Assembly: GCA_031277995.1 (NCBI GenBank)
Contig: JAITLH010000178.1
Location: 1-8,915, forward strand
DNA length: 8,915 nt
Source of the DNA: Deltaproteobacteria bacterium
GTDB taxonomy: Bacteria > Desulfobacterota > Desulfarculia > Adiutricales > Adiutricaceae
Direction of reading: 5' to 3'
Part shown: piece by piece, positions 1 to 6,234 of the stretch
How the letters are laid out: each line of letters starts with the position of its first letter
Position numbering within the stretch: position 1 is the first letter of the stretch
Position numbers and translations under genes: made by a program
Notes under the pieces: generated by a model
Told to the model about the DNA's origin: nothing
The model's database searches: none
Seen by the model: only the letters and a program-made list of their open reading frames with translations

Positions 1-261
1 TTTAAGCGGTCAAAGGGCCCTCGAAATAACATTTTTGTCCTTACCAAGGTGACGCCCGGTTTACGCTCAGACTTTTATTTGGTGGTCTAGGCCCAGCTCT
101 CAAGTCAAATAAGCCTTGGCTTACGTTTTAAGGCAACTTTTGAAAAAAAAGTCACCCAAATCAAGATTCCCGAGAGTTATTGGCATTCTCGCGCCAGGCA
201 TTTAGGTGACATTTTTCGCTGATTCGGGGAGCGGTTTTTCGATTTCGTTACCAAAAAAGGC
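1..261. other. Non-coding stretch upstream of the tRNA
   Basis: No credible reading frame is visible on either strand. The only structure I can point to is a short perfect inverted repeat, TAAGCC-TT-GGCTTA at 110-123, with a 2-base centre and no T-run after it, so it is not a convincing terminator. The base composition is mixed, with A/T tracts such as the A-run at 141-150. The stretch may hold the 3' untranslated part of a gene to the left of the window, but nothing here shows that. Confidence 0.5.
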
Positions 262-290
262 TTGACATAAACATCCATATCGAGTATATA
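262..290 (+). promoter_or_regulatory. Sigma-70-type promoter of the tRNA-Gln gene
   Basis: A consensus -35 box TTGACA (262-267) and a -10 box TATATA (285-290, five of six matches to TATAAT) are separated by an ideal 17 bases. Transcription would begin near 297, giving about 30 bases of 5' leader for RNase P to remove before the mature tRNA at 328. This is the best promoter match in the window and fits a strongly expressed stable RNA. The start point is inferred, not seen. Confidence 0.8.
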
Positions 291-327
291 TGAAAAAAAT
301 TGGCGTGGCCGCTTGGCCACCCCTCGC

Positions 328-401
328 TGGGGAATCGTCCAAGGGTAGGACTGCAGTCTCTGGATCTGCCTATCGGGGTTCGAATCCCTGTTCCCCAGCC
401 A
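328..401 (+). tRNA. tRNA-Gln (anticodon CUG)
   Basis: The 74 bases fold as a complete cloverleaf with the 3' CCA encoded. The acceptor stem is TGGGGAA/TTCCCCA with discriminator G, then CCA at 399-401. The D-stem is GTCC/GGAC, the anticodon loop CTCTGGA puts CTG at positions 34-36, and the T-arm is CGGGG-TTCGAAT-CCCTG. The UGGGG acceptor start and GCCA end are typical of bacterial tRNA-Gln, and anticodon CUG reads CAG. The anticodon stem GCAGT/TCTGC has one T-T mismatch at its loop-proximal pair (31-39), which bacterial tRNAs often tolerate. The gene stands alone between its own promoter and terminator. Protein frames crossing this interval are artefacts. Confidence 0.95.
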
Positions 402-437
402 TCGCTCAGCCAAAAAGCCCAAAACCAACGCTCTTTT

Positions 438-479
438 AAGCCTGAAATCATCAACCTCGATGGTTTCGGCTTTTTTTTT
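438..479 (+). terminator. Intrinsic terminator of the tRNA-Gln unit
   Basis: An imperfect hairpin pairs AAGCC (438-442) with GGCTT, GAAA (444-447) with TTTC (464-467), and TCAT with ATGG, leaving one bulged T at 443 and an 8-base loop. A run of nine T follows directly at 471-479. It lies 36 bases past the CCA end of the tRNA and closes a one-gene transcription unit. Confidence 0.8.
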
Positions 480-566
480 AATCCCGGGTTTGGCCCTTTC
501 CTCCCCTTTGCCGTAAAATCAAGCCTTTAAGAGTTTTCGCGAGTTAAAATTTTTCCCTTTGGCCAT

Positions 567-770
567 ATGGTTATGATTTTAGCCATTTTTTGCCTGGCCG
601 CCGGAGCCATAAGTTTTGGGGGCGGGCCCTTGGCCCAGGCCCAAACCAACCCAATGGCCTAGGCGTTTTTTACAAAAGCCTTGGCCGAGCGCCCGAGGCT
701 TCAAGTCAGGGCTTAGGCCTTTAACCACGGCCTAAGCCAAGGGTTTAACCAAAGAAGTGGGGGGCTCTGA
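567..770 (+). pseudogene. Possible remnant of an exported-protein gene
   Basis: The frame from ATG 567 reads like a secretion signal: a hydrophobic core (MILAIFCLAAGAIS) and an A-Q-A type cleavage site (PLAQAQ). It then meets TAG at 660-662. The same frame continues with FTKALAERPRLQVRA, a second TAG at 714-716 and a TGA at 768-770. Upstream the frame stays open to 531 and contributes a basic segment (FSRVKIFPFGH), as an n-region would, but with no usual start codon there. No Shine-Dalgarno sequence is evident. I read this as a decayed periplasmic or lipoprotein-like gene start. It could instead be chance in GGCC-rich spacer DNA, and I cannot name the family. Confidence 0.3.
710..738. repeat. 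Perfect 10-bp inverted repeat (hairpin)
   Basis: GGCTTAGGCC at 710-719 and GGCCTAAGCC at 729-738 are exact reverse complements around a 9-base loop. No T-run follows, so it is not a standard intrinsic terminator. The loop sequence TTTAACCA recurs just after the stem, at 743-750. It may be a REP-like palindromic element or a protein-binding dyad; only the dyad itself is certain. Confidence 0.6.
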
Positions 771-1043
771 TTGGGGGCGGGTTTTTTTCCACTTGATGAT
801 TTACGTTATTTTTGCTATGATTCAAACAAAAATGTTTTAAGCTAAGGAAATTATTATAATTGAAAATTGTTTAATGAACTTAAAAAGACTTATTTTTTCC
901 AGATAACTTAGCTTATTTAGCTTCCCTAAGATTTTACTTTGAAGTTTTGATTAGCTAGAAGAGACTTAATGTCCCATTATATTTCGTTGGTTTTGCCTTG
1001 ACAGATTTCGATTTTGACGGATTTTTCTTTCTGAGTTTGACTT
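771..1043. other. AT-rich spacer upstream of the ROK kinase gene
   Basis: About 270 bases with no gene on either strand and much lower G+C than the flanking coding DNA. It holds a perfect -35-like TTGACA at 998-1003, but nothing resembling a -10 box lies at the right distance. It also holds TTAAAAAG at 880-887 followed by TTTCCAGATAACTTAG at 896-911, which resembles the conserved core of the ~92-bp repeats at the far right end of the window. The first part (780-800) carries a G-run followed by a T-run without a matching C-rich arm. Confidence 0.5.
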
Positions 1044-1049
1044 TATAAT
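1044..1049 (+). promoter_or_regulatory. Likely -10 box for the ROK kinase gene
   Basis: TATAAT is a perfect -10 consensus placed 22 bases before the ATG at 1072, which would start transcription near 1056 and leave a very short leader. No good -35 box lies 16-18 bases upstream (the sequence there is T-rich), so the promoter may need an activator or may be weak. The absence of a clear Shine-Dalgarno in the leader is notable. Confidence 0.45.
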
Positions 1050-1071
1050 AATACCGTTGCGAGTTTTTCAT

Positions 1072-2169
1072 ATGCCCTCCACCTCCAAGACCAGAAAAAA
1101 AACCTCCCCGAAAAAACAAACCGGTTCCCTAGCCCGGGAGCGATCCGACTCCCAGCCCGAGGGGAGATCCGACTCCCCGGCCGCGGGGAGTTTAGAAGTC
1201 GATGAACGATCCGCCGACGACGCCTTTTTGTCTTTGGATATCGGCGGCACCAACGTTACTTGCGGCTTGGTTACCCGCCGCGGCGACGTATTGGCCACCG
1301 ACATCTTTCCCGTCGCCGAGGCCGGCGAGACCTCGGCCGAAATCATCCAACTCGTTAACAAAAGACTTTACGCCCTTTGGCGGGATTCAAAAATCGGCCG
1401 TCCGCCCCTGGCCGTGGCCATCGGGGCCCCGGGCTGGATTAAGCCCAAAGAAGGAATCGTCGTAAACGCCCCCAACCTTAAGGGCTGGGTAAACATTCCC
1501 ATAACCAAGATCGTATCCGAAGCCTTGAGCCTGCCCGTCAGGCTGGAAAACGACTCCAATCTCTACGCCCTGGGCGAATGGTTGGCCGGGGCGGGCCAGG
1601 GTTGCGATAACCAGATTGTCGTGACATTGGGGACCGGGGTCGGGGCCGGGCTTATCTTAAACGGCAAGCTCTGGAACGGCTCCTTTACCAGCGCCGCCGA
1701 GATAGGGCACATCCCCTTGGGCCCTTCCAATACCGTTACCTGCGGGTGCGGCCGGGTAGGGTGTCTGGAAACCATGGCCTCGGCCCGGGGCATCGCCAGG
1801 ATGGCCAGAAAATGGCTGGAAGCCGGCAAGGAGACCATTTTTAAGGGTACCGGCGAGGAGCTTAACGCCCAGATCATGAACGAATTGGCCGAGCGGGGCG
1901 ATCCCATGTCGCTTCACGTTTTTAAGCAAGCCGGCCTAGCCCTGGGCCAGATCCTGGCCGGGGTTTTTAACCTCCTGAGCTTGGAAAGGGCCGTTTTGGG
2001 CGGCGGCGCCTCCGGCGCCTTCAAGTTTATCAAAGCCGCCCTGGTGGAATATCTGGAACCGCGTTTGGTCACGGCCTCGATTGACCAGATCCAGATCGTC
2101 AAAAGTTCCCTGGGCATCCACGCTCCCTTGGTGGGAGGGGCGGGCTTGCTTACGGCCGAGGGGTTTTAA
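1072..2169 (+). CDS. ROK-family sugar kinase, probably glucokinase
   Basis: Predicted 365-residue cytoplasmic kinase that transfers the ATP gamma-phosphate to a hexose, most likely glucose to glucose-6-phosphate. Numbering from the ATG: the phosphate-1 motif DIGGTN lies at 56-61, the catalytic END (Asp as general base) at 159-161, the LGTGVGAG phosphate-2 loop at 186-193, EIGHI at 210-214, and the zinc-binding ROK signature CGCGRVGC at 224-231. The body matches the usual ~300-320 residues of ROK kinases. The first ~50 residues are an extra basic, low-complexity tail (KTRKKTSPKKQTG, then two RSDS-containing repeats). I chose ATG 1072 over TTG 1057; neither has a clear Shine-Dalgarno, and a start closer to the domain cannot be excluded. 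The absence of an N-terminal helix-turn-helix argues against a ROK repressor. Pgm follows on the same strand, which supports glucose as substrate; N-acetylmannosamine or fructose kinase remain alternatives. Confidence 0.88.
   Translation: MPSTSKTRKKTSPKKQTGSLARERSDSQPEGRSDSPAAGSLEVDERSADDAFLSLDIGGTNVTCGLVTRRGDVLATDIFPVAEAGETSAEIIQLVNKRLYALWRDSKIGRPPLAVAIGAPGWIKPKEGIVVNAPNLKGWVNIPITKIVSEALSLPVRLENDSNLYALGEWLAGAGQGCDNQIVVTLGTGVGAGLILNGKLWNGSFTSAAEIGHIPLGPSNTVTCGCGRVGCLETMASARGIARMARKWLEAGKETIFKGTGEELNAQIMNELAERGDPMSLHVFKQAGLALGQILAGVFNLLSLERAVLGGGASGAFKFIKAALVEYLEPRLVTASIDQIQIVKSSLGIHAPLVGGAGLLTAEGF
1136..1190 (+). repeat. Repeats with competing hairpins in the kinase 5' coding region
   Basis: GATCCGACTCCC occurs twice, at 1142-1153 and 1166-1177. 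The first copy closes a hairpin GGGAG (1136-1140)/CTCCC (1149-1153). The second closes GGGGAG (1161-1166)/CTCCCC (1173-1178). The same CTCCCC can instead pair as CTCCCCG/CGGGGAG across 1173-1190, so hairpins 2 and 3 exclude each other. The DNA encodes the repetitive Arg/Ser/Asp tail of the kinase. The pairings are read directly; any regulatory role is conjecture. Confidence 0.6.
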
Positions 2170-2216
2170 GTTTTTTGGATAGGCTTACGCCATGGGGTAA
2201 GGCCAGGCGCCTTTGG

Positions 2217-2279
2217 CCAAGGGCCGTTGCCCTTTGGCGGTTGCCCTTTGGCGGTGCCCTTTGGCGGTGCCCCTTTGGC
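2217..2279 (+). repeat. Short tandem repeat (four copies) between kinase and pgm
   Basis: Four head-to-tail copies of a 13-14 base unit, GTTGCCCTTTGGCG or GTGCCCTTTGGCG, start at 2226, 2240, 2254 and 2267; the last is slightly altered. The preceding CCAAGGGC (2217-2224) is complementary to the GCCCTTTGG core of every copy, allowing one bulged T, so one arm could pair with any of four partners. The hairpin with the first copy (2217-2237) could act as a terminator or RNA-stabilising stem, but no T-run follows. Such arrays change copy number by slippage. Confidence 0.75.
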
Positions 2280-2353
2280 TTTTGTCATGGACATACGGTG
2301 GTTTTGGAGAAATTTTGAGGTTTTAGCCCATCGCCCTTGGTGGCGACATTTTC

Positions 2354-2360
2354 AGAGGTG
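2354..2360 (+). promoter_or_regulatory. Ribosome binding site of pgm
   Basis: AGAGGTG at 2354-2360 is a Shine-Dalgarno match with its AGAGG core ending five bases before ATG 2364. This decides the start: the upstream in-frame TTG at 2337 has no comparable site, and proteobacterial Pgm proteins begin with the equivalent of MSIDPLAGKP. Confidence 0.7.
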
Positions 2361-2363
2361 AAT

Positions 2364-3980
2364 ATGTCAATCGATCCCTTGGCCGGAAAACCAGCCCCTC
2401 CCGAAAAGCTGATAAATTTGGCGGAACTTCTTACCGATTACTACACTTTGGAGCCAAGGGTTAAGGTCGCCTTTGGGACTTCCGGGCACCGGGGCTCCGC
2501 CTTTAAGGGGGCCTTTAACGAAGGCCACGTGGCCGCCGTGACCAAGGCCGTGGTTGAGTACAGACTCCAAAAGGGTTATACCGGGCCCATATATCTGGGC
2601 TATGACACCCACGCCTTGTCGGAGCCCGCCTTTAGGACGGCCCTTTCCGTTTTGGCGGCCATGGGCGTCTGGGTGGTCATAAACGCCAACAACGAATACA
2701 GCCCCACCCCGGTTATCTCCTTTATGATCTTGGAACATAACCGGACCCATAGGGATCGACTGGCCGACGGGCTAATCATCACCCCCAGCCACAACCCTCC
2801 CCAGGACGGGGGCATCAAATACAACCCGCCCAACGGCGGACCGGCCGACGTGGACGTGACCGACTGGATCCAAAAAAGGGCCAACGAGATCATGGCCAAC
2901 CCCTCCAGCGTTAAAAGGATCTCCTACTCCAGGGCCTTAAAGGCCGAGACGACCAAGGTCGAGGACTTCGTTGATCCCTTCGTCGAGGCGCTGGGCCAGG
3001 TGGTCGATATGGAGATAATCAGATGGTCTGGCCTTAAGATCGGGGCCGATCCCTTGGGCGGTTCCGGGGTTCGCTACTGGCAACCCATCGCCGAGCGCTG
3101 GGGGCTAGATTTGACCGTGGTTAACCCCAGAGTCGATCCGGGCTTTACCTTCATGCCCCTCGATTCCGACGGGGCCATCAGGATGGACTGCTCATCGCCT
3201 TACGCCATGGCCAATTTGATTAAGTCGGCCGGGGACTACGATTTGGGCGTCGGAAACGATCCTGACTTTGACCGGCACGGCATCGTCTCGGGCGGGAAAC
3301 TCATGAATCCCAACCATTTCCTGGCCGCGGCCATCGAGTATCTTTTGAAGCACCGGCCCAATTGGCCGCAAAACTTTAGGATCGGGAAAACCCTGGTTTC
3401 CTCGGCCATCATCGACCGGGTGGTCAAGGGGGCGGGGCGGGAAATCTACGAGACGCCCGTGGGTTTTAAATGGTTCGTTTCGGGCCTGGCCGAGGGGAGC
3501 CTTGGTTTTGGCGGGGAAGAGAGCGCCGGGGCCTCGTTTTTGAGGTTAAACGGGCGGGTTTGGACCACCGACAAATGCGGGTTCTGCATGACCTTACTCG
3601 CCGCGGAGATGTGCGCCAACACGGGCAAACTCCCCCACGAGATCTACCAAGGGATAACCGAAAGATACGGCTCAACCGAGTATCGCCGCCTGGATTCCGA
3701 CCTAAACGACGAACGCAAGGCCATTTTGGGCCAGCTAAAACCCCAAACCCTGGCCGGCAACCGCATCGCCGGCCTGACCGTGGCCGAGGCCTTTGACAAG
3801 GCCCCGGGAAACCAGGCCTCCATTGGCGGCCTGAAGGTGACCCTCTCGGATGGCAGTTGGTTTGCCGTAAGGCCCAGCGGGACGGAACCCAAGATGAAAC
3901 TCTACGCCGAGAGTCTGGGCGGGGCGGATCTTTTGGAAAACATCCTCGATGAGGCCCCAAAACTTATCTTTAAAGATTAA
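2364..3980 (+). CDS. pgm: Alpha-D-glucose phosphate-specific phosphoglucomutase
   Basis: A 538-residue cytoplasmic enzyme that interconverts glucose-6-phosphate and glucose-1-phosphate through a phosphoserine. It links glycolysis to glycogen, trehalose, UDP-glucose and envelope polysaccharide synthesis. Landmarks: GTSGHRG at 38-44; active-site loop TPSHNPP at 140-146 with phospho-Ser 142; Mg-binding DPDFDR at 299-304; sugar-specificity loop GGEESAG at 383-389; phosphate-binding RPSGTEPK at 503-510. All four alpha-D-phosphohexomutase domains are present. From memory the sequence is strikingly close to E. coli Pgm along its whole length (for example DGGIKYNPPNGGPAD and DGAIRMDCSS), and E. coli Pgm is similar in size (~546). 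The start is fixed by a good Shine-Dalgarno. It lies 194 bases after the ROK kinase on the same strand; cotranscription is possible but the spacer is repeat-rich. No defect is seen. Confidence 0.96.
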   Translation: MSIDPLAGKPAPPEKLINLAELLTDYYTLEPRVKVAFGTSGHRGSAFKGAFNEGHVAAVTKAVVEYRLQKGYTGPIYLGYDTHALSEPAFRTALSVLAAMGVWVVINANNEYSPTPVISFMILEHNRTHRDRLADGLIITPSHNPPQDGGIKYNPPNGGPADVDVTDWIQKRANEIMANPSSVKRISYSRALKAETTKVEDFVDPFVEALGQVVDMEIIRWSGLKIGADPLGGSGVRYWQPIAERWGLDLTVVNPRVDPGFTFMPLDSDGAIRMDCSSPYAMANLIKSAGDYDLGVGNDPDFDRHGIVSGGKLMNPNHFLAAAIEYLLKHRPNWPQNFRIGKTLVSSAIIDRVVKGAGREIYETPVGFKWFVSGLAEGSLGFGGEESAGASFLRLNGRVWTTDKCGFCMTLLAAEMCANTGKLPHEIYQGITERYGSTEYRRLDSDLNDERKAILGQLKPQTLAGNRIAGLTVAEAFDKAPGNQASIGGLKVTLSDGSWFAVRPSGTEPKMKLYAESLGGADLLENILDEAPKLIFKD

Positions 3981-4006
3981 CCAAAAAAAGAAAATATTTT
4001 GGTTTT
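3979..4006 (+). terminator. Possible weak terminator after pgm
   Basis: AACCAAAA (3979-3986) and TTTTGGTT (3997-4004) can form an 8-bp stem around a 10-base loop, with T residues running to 4006. The stem overlaps the stop codon and is mostly A-U, so it would be weak. It is the only terminator candidate between pgm and the transporter promoter. Confidence 0.35.
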
Positions 4007-4077
4007 ATCATATTTCCTGAAGCTTTGATGGACCGGTTTGGATTTTGTCAAGCTAAAGTGACAATAATGTAACCCTT

Positions 4078-4105
4078 TTGACCATGCGGTAATGCCGGAT
4101 ATAAA
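4078..4105 (+). promoter_or_regulatory. Likely promoter of the MATE transporter gene
   Basis: TTGACC (4078-4083, five of six matches to the -35 consensus) and TATAAA (4100-4105, five of six to the -10) are 16 bases apart. Transcription would begin near 4112 and leave a ~100-base AT-rich leader. Together with the possible terminator after pgm, this suggests the transporter is transcribed separately from pgm. Confidence 0.6.
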
Positions 4106-4213
4106 AACTTAGTATTAAATCAACAATACAAGTTACTTAAAGTTGTATAAGGCCAAGTTTTTGGTTTTATAGGTCTGTTTTTTTGTTCTTTGATTAGAAT
4201 TTTTGGTTTACGT

Positions 4214-5683
4214 ATGTTTTTTCAGACATTTCTCCGCTGGATTTTAAACAACATAAAAGAGTTAAATCCCAAAACCAGATGGAACGCCCCGCAAGGTTAT
4301 AAAGAAGTTCTTTCCTTGGCCCTGCCGCTTTTGGCCTCGACCGCCGCCTCCTCATTGATGCTCTTTACGGACCGGATTTTTCTAAGTAATTATTCGCCCA
4401 ACGCCATCGCCGCCTCGCTTCCCGCCGGCATGGCCAAGGTCGCGGTCACCTCGCTTTTCATTGGCATTTGTTCCTACGTGGGAATTTTCGTGGCCCAATA
4501 CATAGGCGCCGGAAAACCCCACCGGGCCGCGGCCACCTTGTGGCAGGGCCTTTATTTTTCCATCGTCACCGGCTTACTCGTATCGCTTTTGTACTTCGCC
4601 AACGATTTTATCTTTAGTTTTGGCTCCCAAAACCCCGAGATTATCGAGCTTGAGCTAAGCTACTTTAACGTTTTAATCCTCTTTACCCCGGTTGACCTGG
4701 CCATGGTGGTCATGTCTTCTTTCATGTCGGCCATGGGCCGGGCCAAAACGGTCATGTGGGTAAGCCTCATCGGGGCCGGCTTCAATATCCCCATGAATTA
4801 TTTGCTTATTTTTGGCCTCAAGGTTAATTCGTTCACGATCTTCCCCCAATGGGGCATATTTGGGGCGGCCGTGGCCACGGCCATGTCCTGGGTCCTGTCG
4901 GTAGCCATCTATTCGTTCATGATCTTTACCAAAAAGATGGAACGGGATTTTCAAGTCAGAAGCAACCGTAAATTCGACCCGGAACTGACCTTTCGGATTT
5001 TGAAATTCGGCTGGCCGGGCGGGCTGCAATTTTTCATGGAGATCTTCGCCTTTGGTTTTTTCAGCTTCGCCGTGGGTCACCTAAGCGATTTGGAATTGAC
5101 CTGCAATAACATCGTCTTTTCCCTCGAGGCCTTGTCGTTTTTCCCCATGATCGGGGTGGGCATGGCCGTGAGCATTTTGGTTGGCCAATCCATCGGCCGG
5201 GGCAAACCTTTGGAAGGGGCCCGATCCACCAAATCCGGGACGGTCTTAAGCACCATTTACGTGATGATGATGGGCTGCCTGTTTCTGACCATCCCCAGGC
5301 CGCTCCTTTCGCTTTTTCTGGCTAGCGATCTTGATCCCGCGACCATGGGTTTCATTTACGACCTTGGCACGGTCATACTGGTCTACGTGGCCTTTTACAG
5401 CTTTTTTGACGGCCTTTACCTATGCTGCTTTGGGGCCATCAAAGGCGCCGGCGACGTCTGGTTTCCCATGGGGGTCATGGCCGTCTGGGGGATTTTTGGC
5501 CTCATCGCGCCGGTCCTCTTGCTTTTCAAATTCGACGTGGCCTCCATCCATACCATGTGGTATTGCATGATGTTTTACATCTGCGGCAGCACCCTCACCG
5601 GCGTTTGGCGTTACAAACAAGGCAAATGGAAATCCATGCGGGTCATCGAGCGGGTCATCGATACCCCAACCCCGGCCAAATGA
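4214..5683 (+). CDS. MATE-family efflux transporter
   Basis: A 489-residue inner-membrane protein with about twelve hydrophobic helices in two homologous halves, as expected for multidrug and toxic compound extrusion pumps, which export cationic or lipophilic compounds in exchange for Na+ or H+. The internal duplication is visible: VAQYIGAGKP at 93-102 matches VGQSIGRGKP at 323-332, each in the loop after a helix of its half. AMGRAK near 173-178 and AIKGAGD in the C-terminal half are matching MatE elements. A ~33-residue mildly basic cytoplasmic N-terminus precedes the first helix, and a charged tail follows the last. The start is uncertain: ATG 4214 is chosen over in-frame TTG 4190, and neither has a good Shine-Dalgarno. 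Substrate and coupling ion cannot be read from the sequence. Length is within the normal 440-500 range. The protein appears intact. Confidence 0.9.
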   Translation: MFFQTFLRWILNNIKELNPKTRWNAPQGYKEVLSLALPLLASTAASSLMLFTDRIFLSNYSPNAIAASLPAGMAKVAVTSLFIGICSYVGIFVAQYIGAGKPHRAAATLWQGLYFSIVTGLLVSLLYFANDFIFSFGSQNPEIIELELSYFNVLILFTPVDLAMVVMSSFMSAMGRAKTVMWVSLIGAGFNIPMNYLLIFGLKVNSFTIFPQWGIFGAAVATAMSWVLSVAIYSFMIFTKKMERDFQVRSNRKFDPELTFRILKFGWPGGLQFFMEIFAFGFFSFAVGHLSDLELTCNNIVFSLEALSFFPMIGVGMAVSILVGQSIGRGKPLEGARSTKSGTVLSTIYVMMMGCLFLTIPRPLLSLFLASDLDPATMGFIYDLGTVILVYVAFYSFFDGLYLCCFGAIKGAGDVWFPMGVMAVWGIFGLIAPVLLLFKFDVASIHTMWYCMMFYICGSTLTGVWRYKQGKWKSMRVIERVIDTPTPAK

Positions 5684-5735
5684 CCTTTGGCCGGGCTGGG
5701 CGCTGGCCTTAAGCCCAGGCCAACCCCCATAAGTT

Positions 5736-5740
5736 AGGAG
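5736..5740 (+). promoter_or_regulatory. Ribosome binding site of the Y1 transposase homologue
   Basis: AGGAG at 5736-5740 with a five-base A spacer to ATG 5746 is the strongest Shine-Dalgarno in the window and fixes this start. Its quality suggests the small protein is still translated. Confidence 0.75.
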
Positions 5741-5745
5741 AAAAA

Positions 5746-6180
5746 ATGGGCCGATATTTTTACTCCGACGATGGCGATGACGTCACCTCGGACATAACCT
5801 ACCATTTCGTTTGCCCCTTAAACTACCGTCAAACGGGCTTTGGCGAATCGATTGGGCCAAGTCTCAAGCTAATATGCCAAGAAATCGAAAAACGCCACGA
5901 TATCAAGTTTCTGGAAGTCAAAACCGACCCGGAAAACGCCCATTTTTTCGTTCAAAGCGAAGCGGACTTAAGCCCGGACGCCATCGTCAAAACCATTAAA
6001 GACTTAACGGCCAGGGAAATCGTTTTACGCAACCCTGACGTAAAAAATACACTTTTGGGGGCGAAACTCTGGACCGATGACTATTTTGTCCAAACCGTAA
6101 GTGAAGTTAACTACGAAAATGCCATAAAAAAATACCTAAAAGCCCATAATAGGGAACGCGAATACAAAAAGCTAAAATAG
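5746..6180 (+). CDS. tnpA: IS200/IS605-type Y1 transposase homologue, altered HUH motif
   Basis: 144 residues, the usual length for TnpA, the single-strand DNA transposase that cuts with one tyrosine. Family features: YHFV near the N-terminus (19-22) followed by CPLNYRQ (usually CPKYRR); IEKRHDIKFLEVKTD (48-61) before the metal site; the IVKTIKDLTAREI helix (80-92); LWTDDYFVQTV (108-118); and Tyr130 in IKKYLKAHN, aligning with the catalytic tyrosine of IS608 TnpA. The metal-binding HUH motif, normally DHVH, reads ENAH (63-66): the first His is Asn64, while His66 remains. Activity is therefore doubtful, though the frame is intact and the Shine-Dalgarno strong. G+C looks lower than in pgm or the kinase. 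No tnpB and no clear element ends were found. It starts 62 bases after the transporter on the same strand, without a strong terminator between. It may be a decaying insertion sequence or a domesticated protein. Family assignment is confident; present function is not. Confidence 0.8.
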   Translation: MGRYFYSDDGDDVTSDITYHFVCPLNYRQTGFGESIGPSLKLICQEIEKRHDIKFLEVKTDPENAHFFVQSEADLSPDAIVKTIKDLTAREIVLRNPDVKNTLLGAKLWTDDYFVQTVSEVNYENAIKKYLKAHNREREYKKLK

Positions 6181-6211
6181 TTTCGGGCCAACCCATCCCC
6201 CGAACCCATCC

Positions 6212-6228
6212 CCGAACCCGCGGTTCGG
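6212..6228 (+). repeat. Hairpin downstream of the transposase homologue
   Basis: CCGAACC (6212-6218) and GGTTCGG (6222-6228) pair perfectly around CGC. Just before it, CCCATCCCCCGAA and CCCATCCCCGAA lie in tandem (about 6192-6216). IS200/IS605 elements carry subterminal hairpins at their right end, so this could be an element end. It could equally be the first stem of the terminator region. Confidence 0.4.
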
Positions 6229-6234
6229 TTTCCA

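Noticed and set aside
300..530. Open frames across the tRNA region on both strands, including one at 177-428 minus
   Set aside because: They overlap the complete tRNA-Gln gene, its promoter and its terminator. The translations show no protein-like composition or ribosome site.
998..1026. Promoter built on the perfect TTGACA at 998-1003
   Set aside because: The sequence 16-18 bases downstream is T-rich and has no -10 similarity. The good TATAAT at 1044 is too far away to pair with it.
3466..3960. 164-codon minus-strand frame inside pgm
   Set aside because: It is an Arg/Pro-rich antisense shadow of a highly conserved enzyme gene, caused by GC-biased codon use, with no ribosome site.
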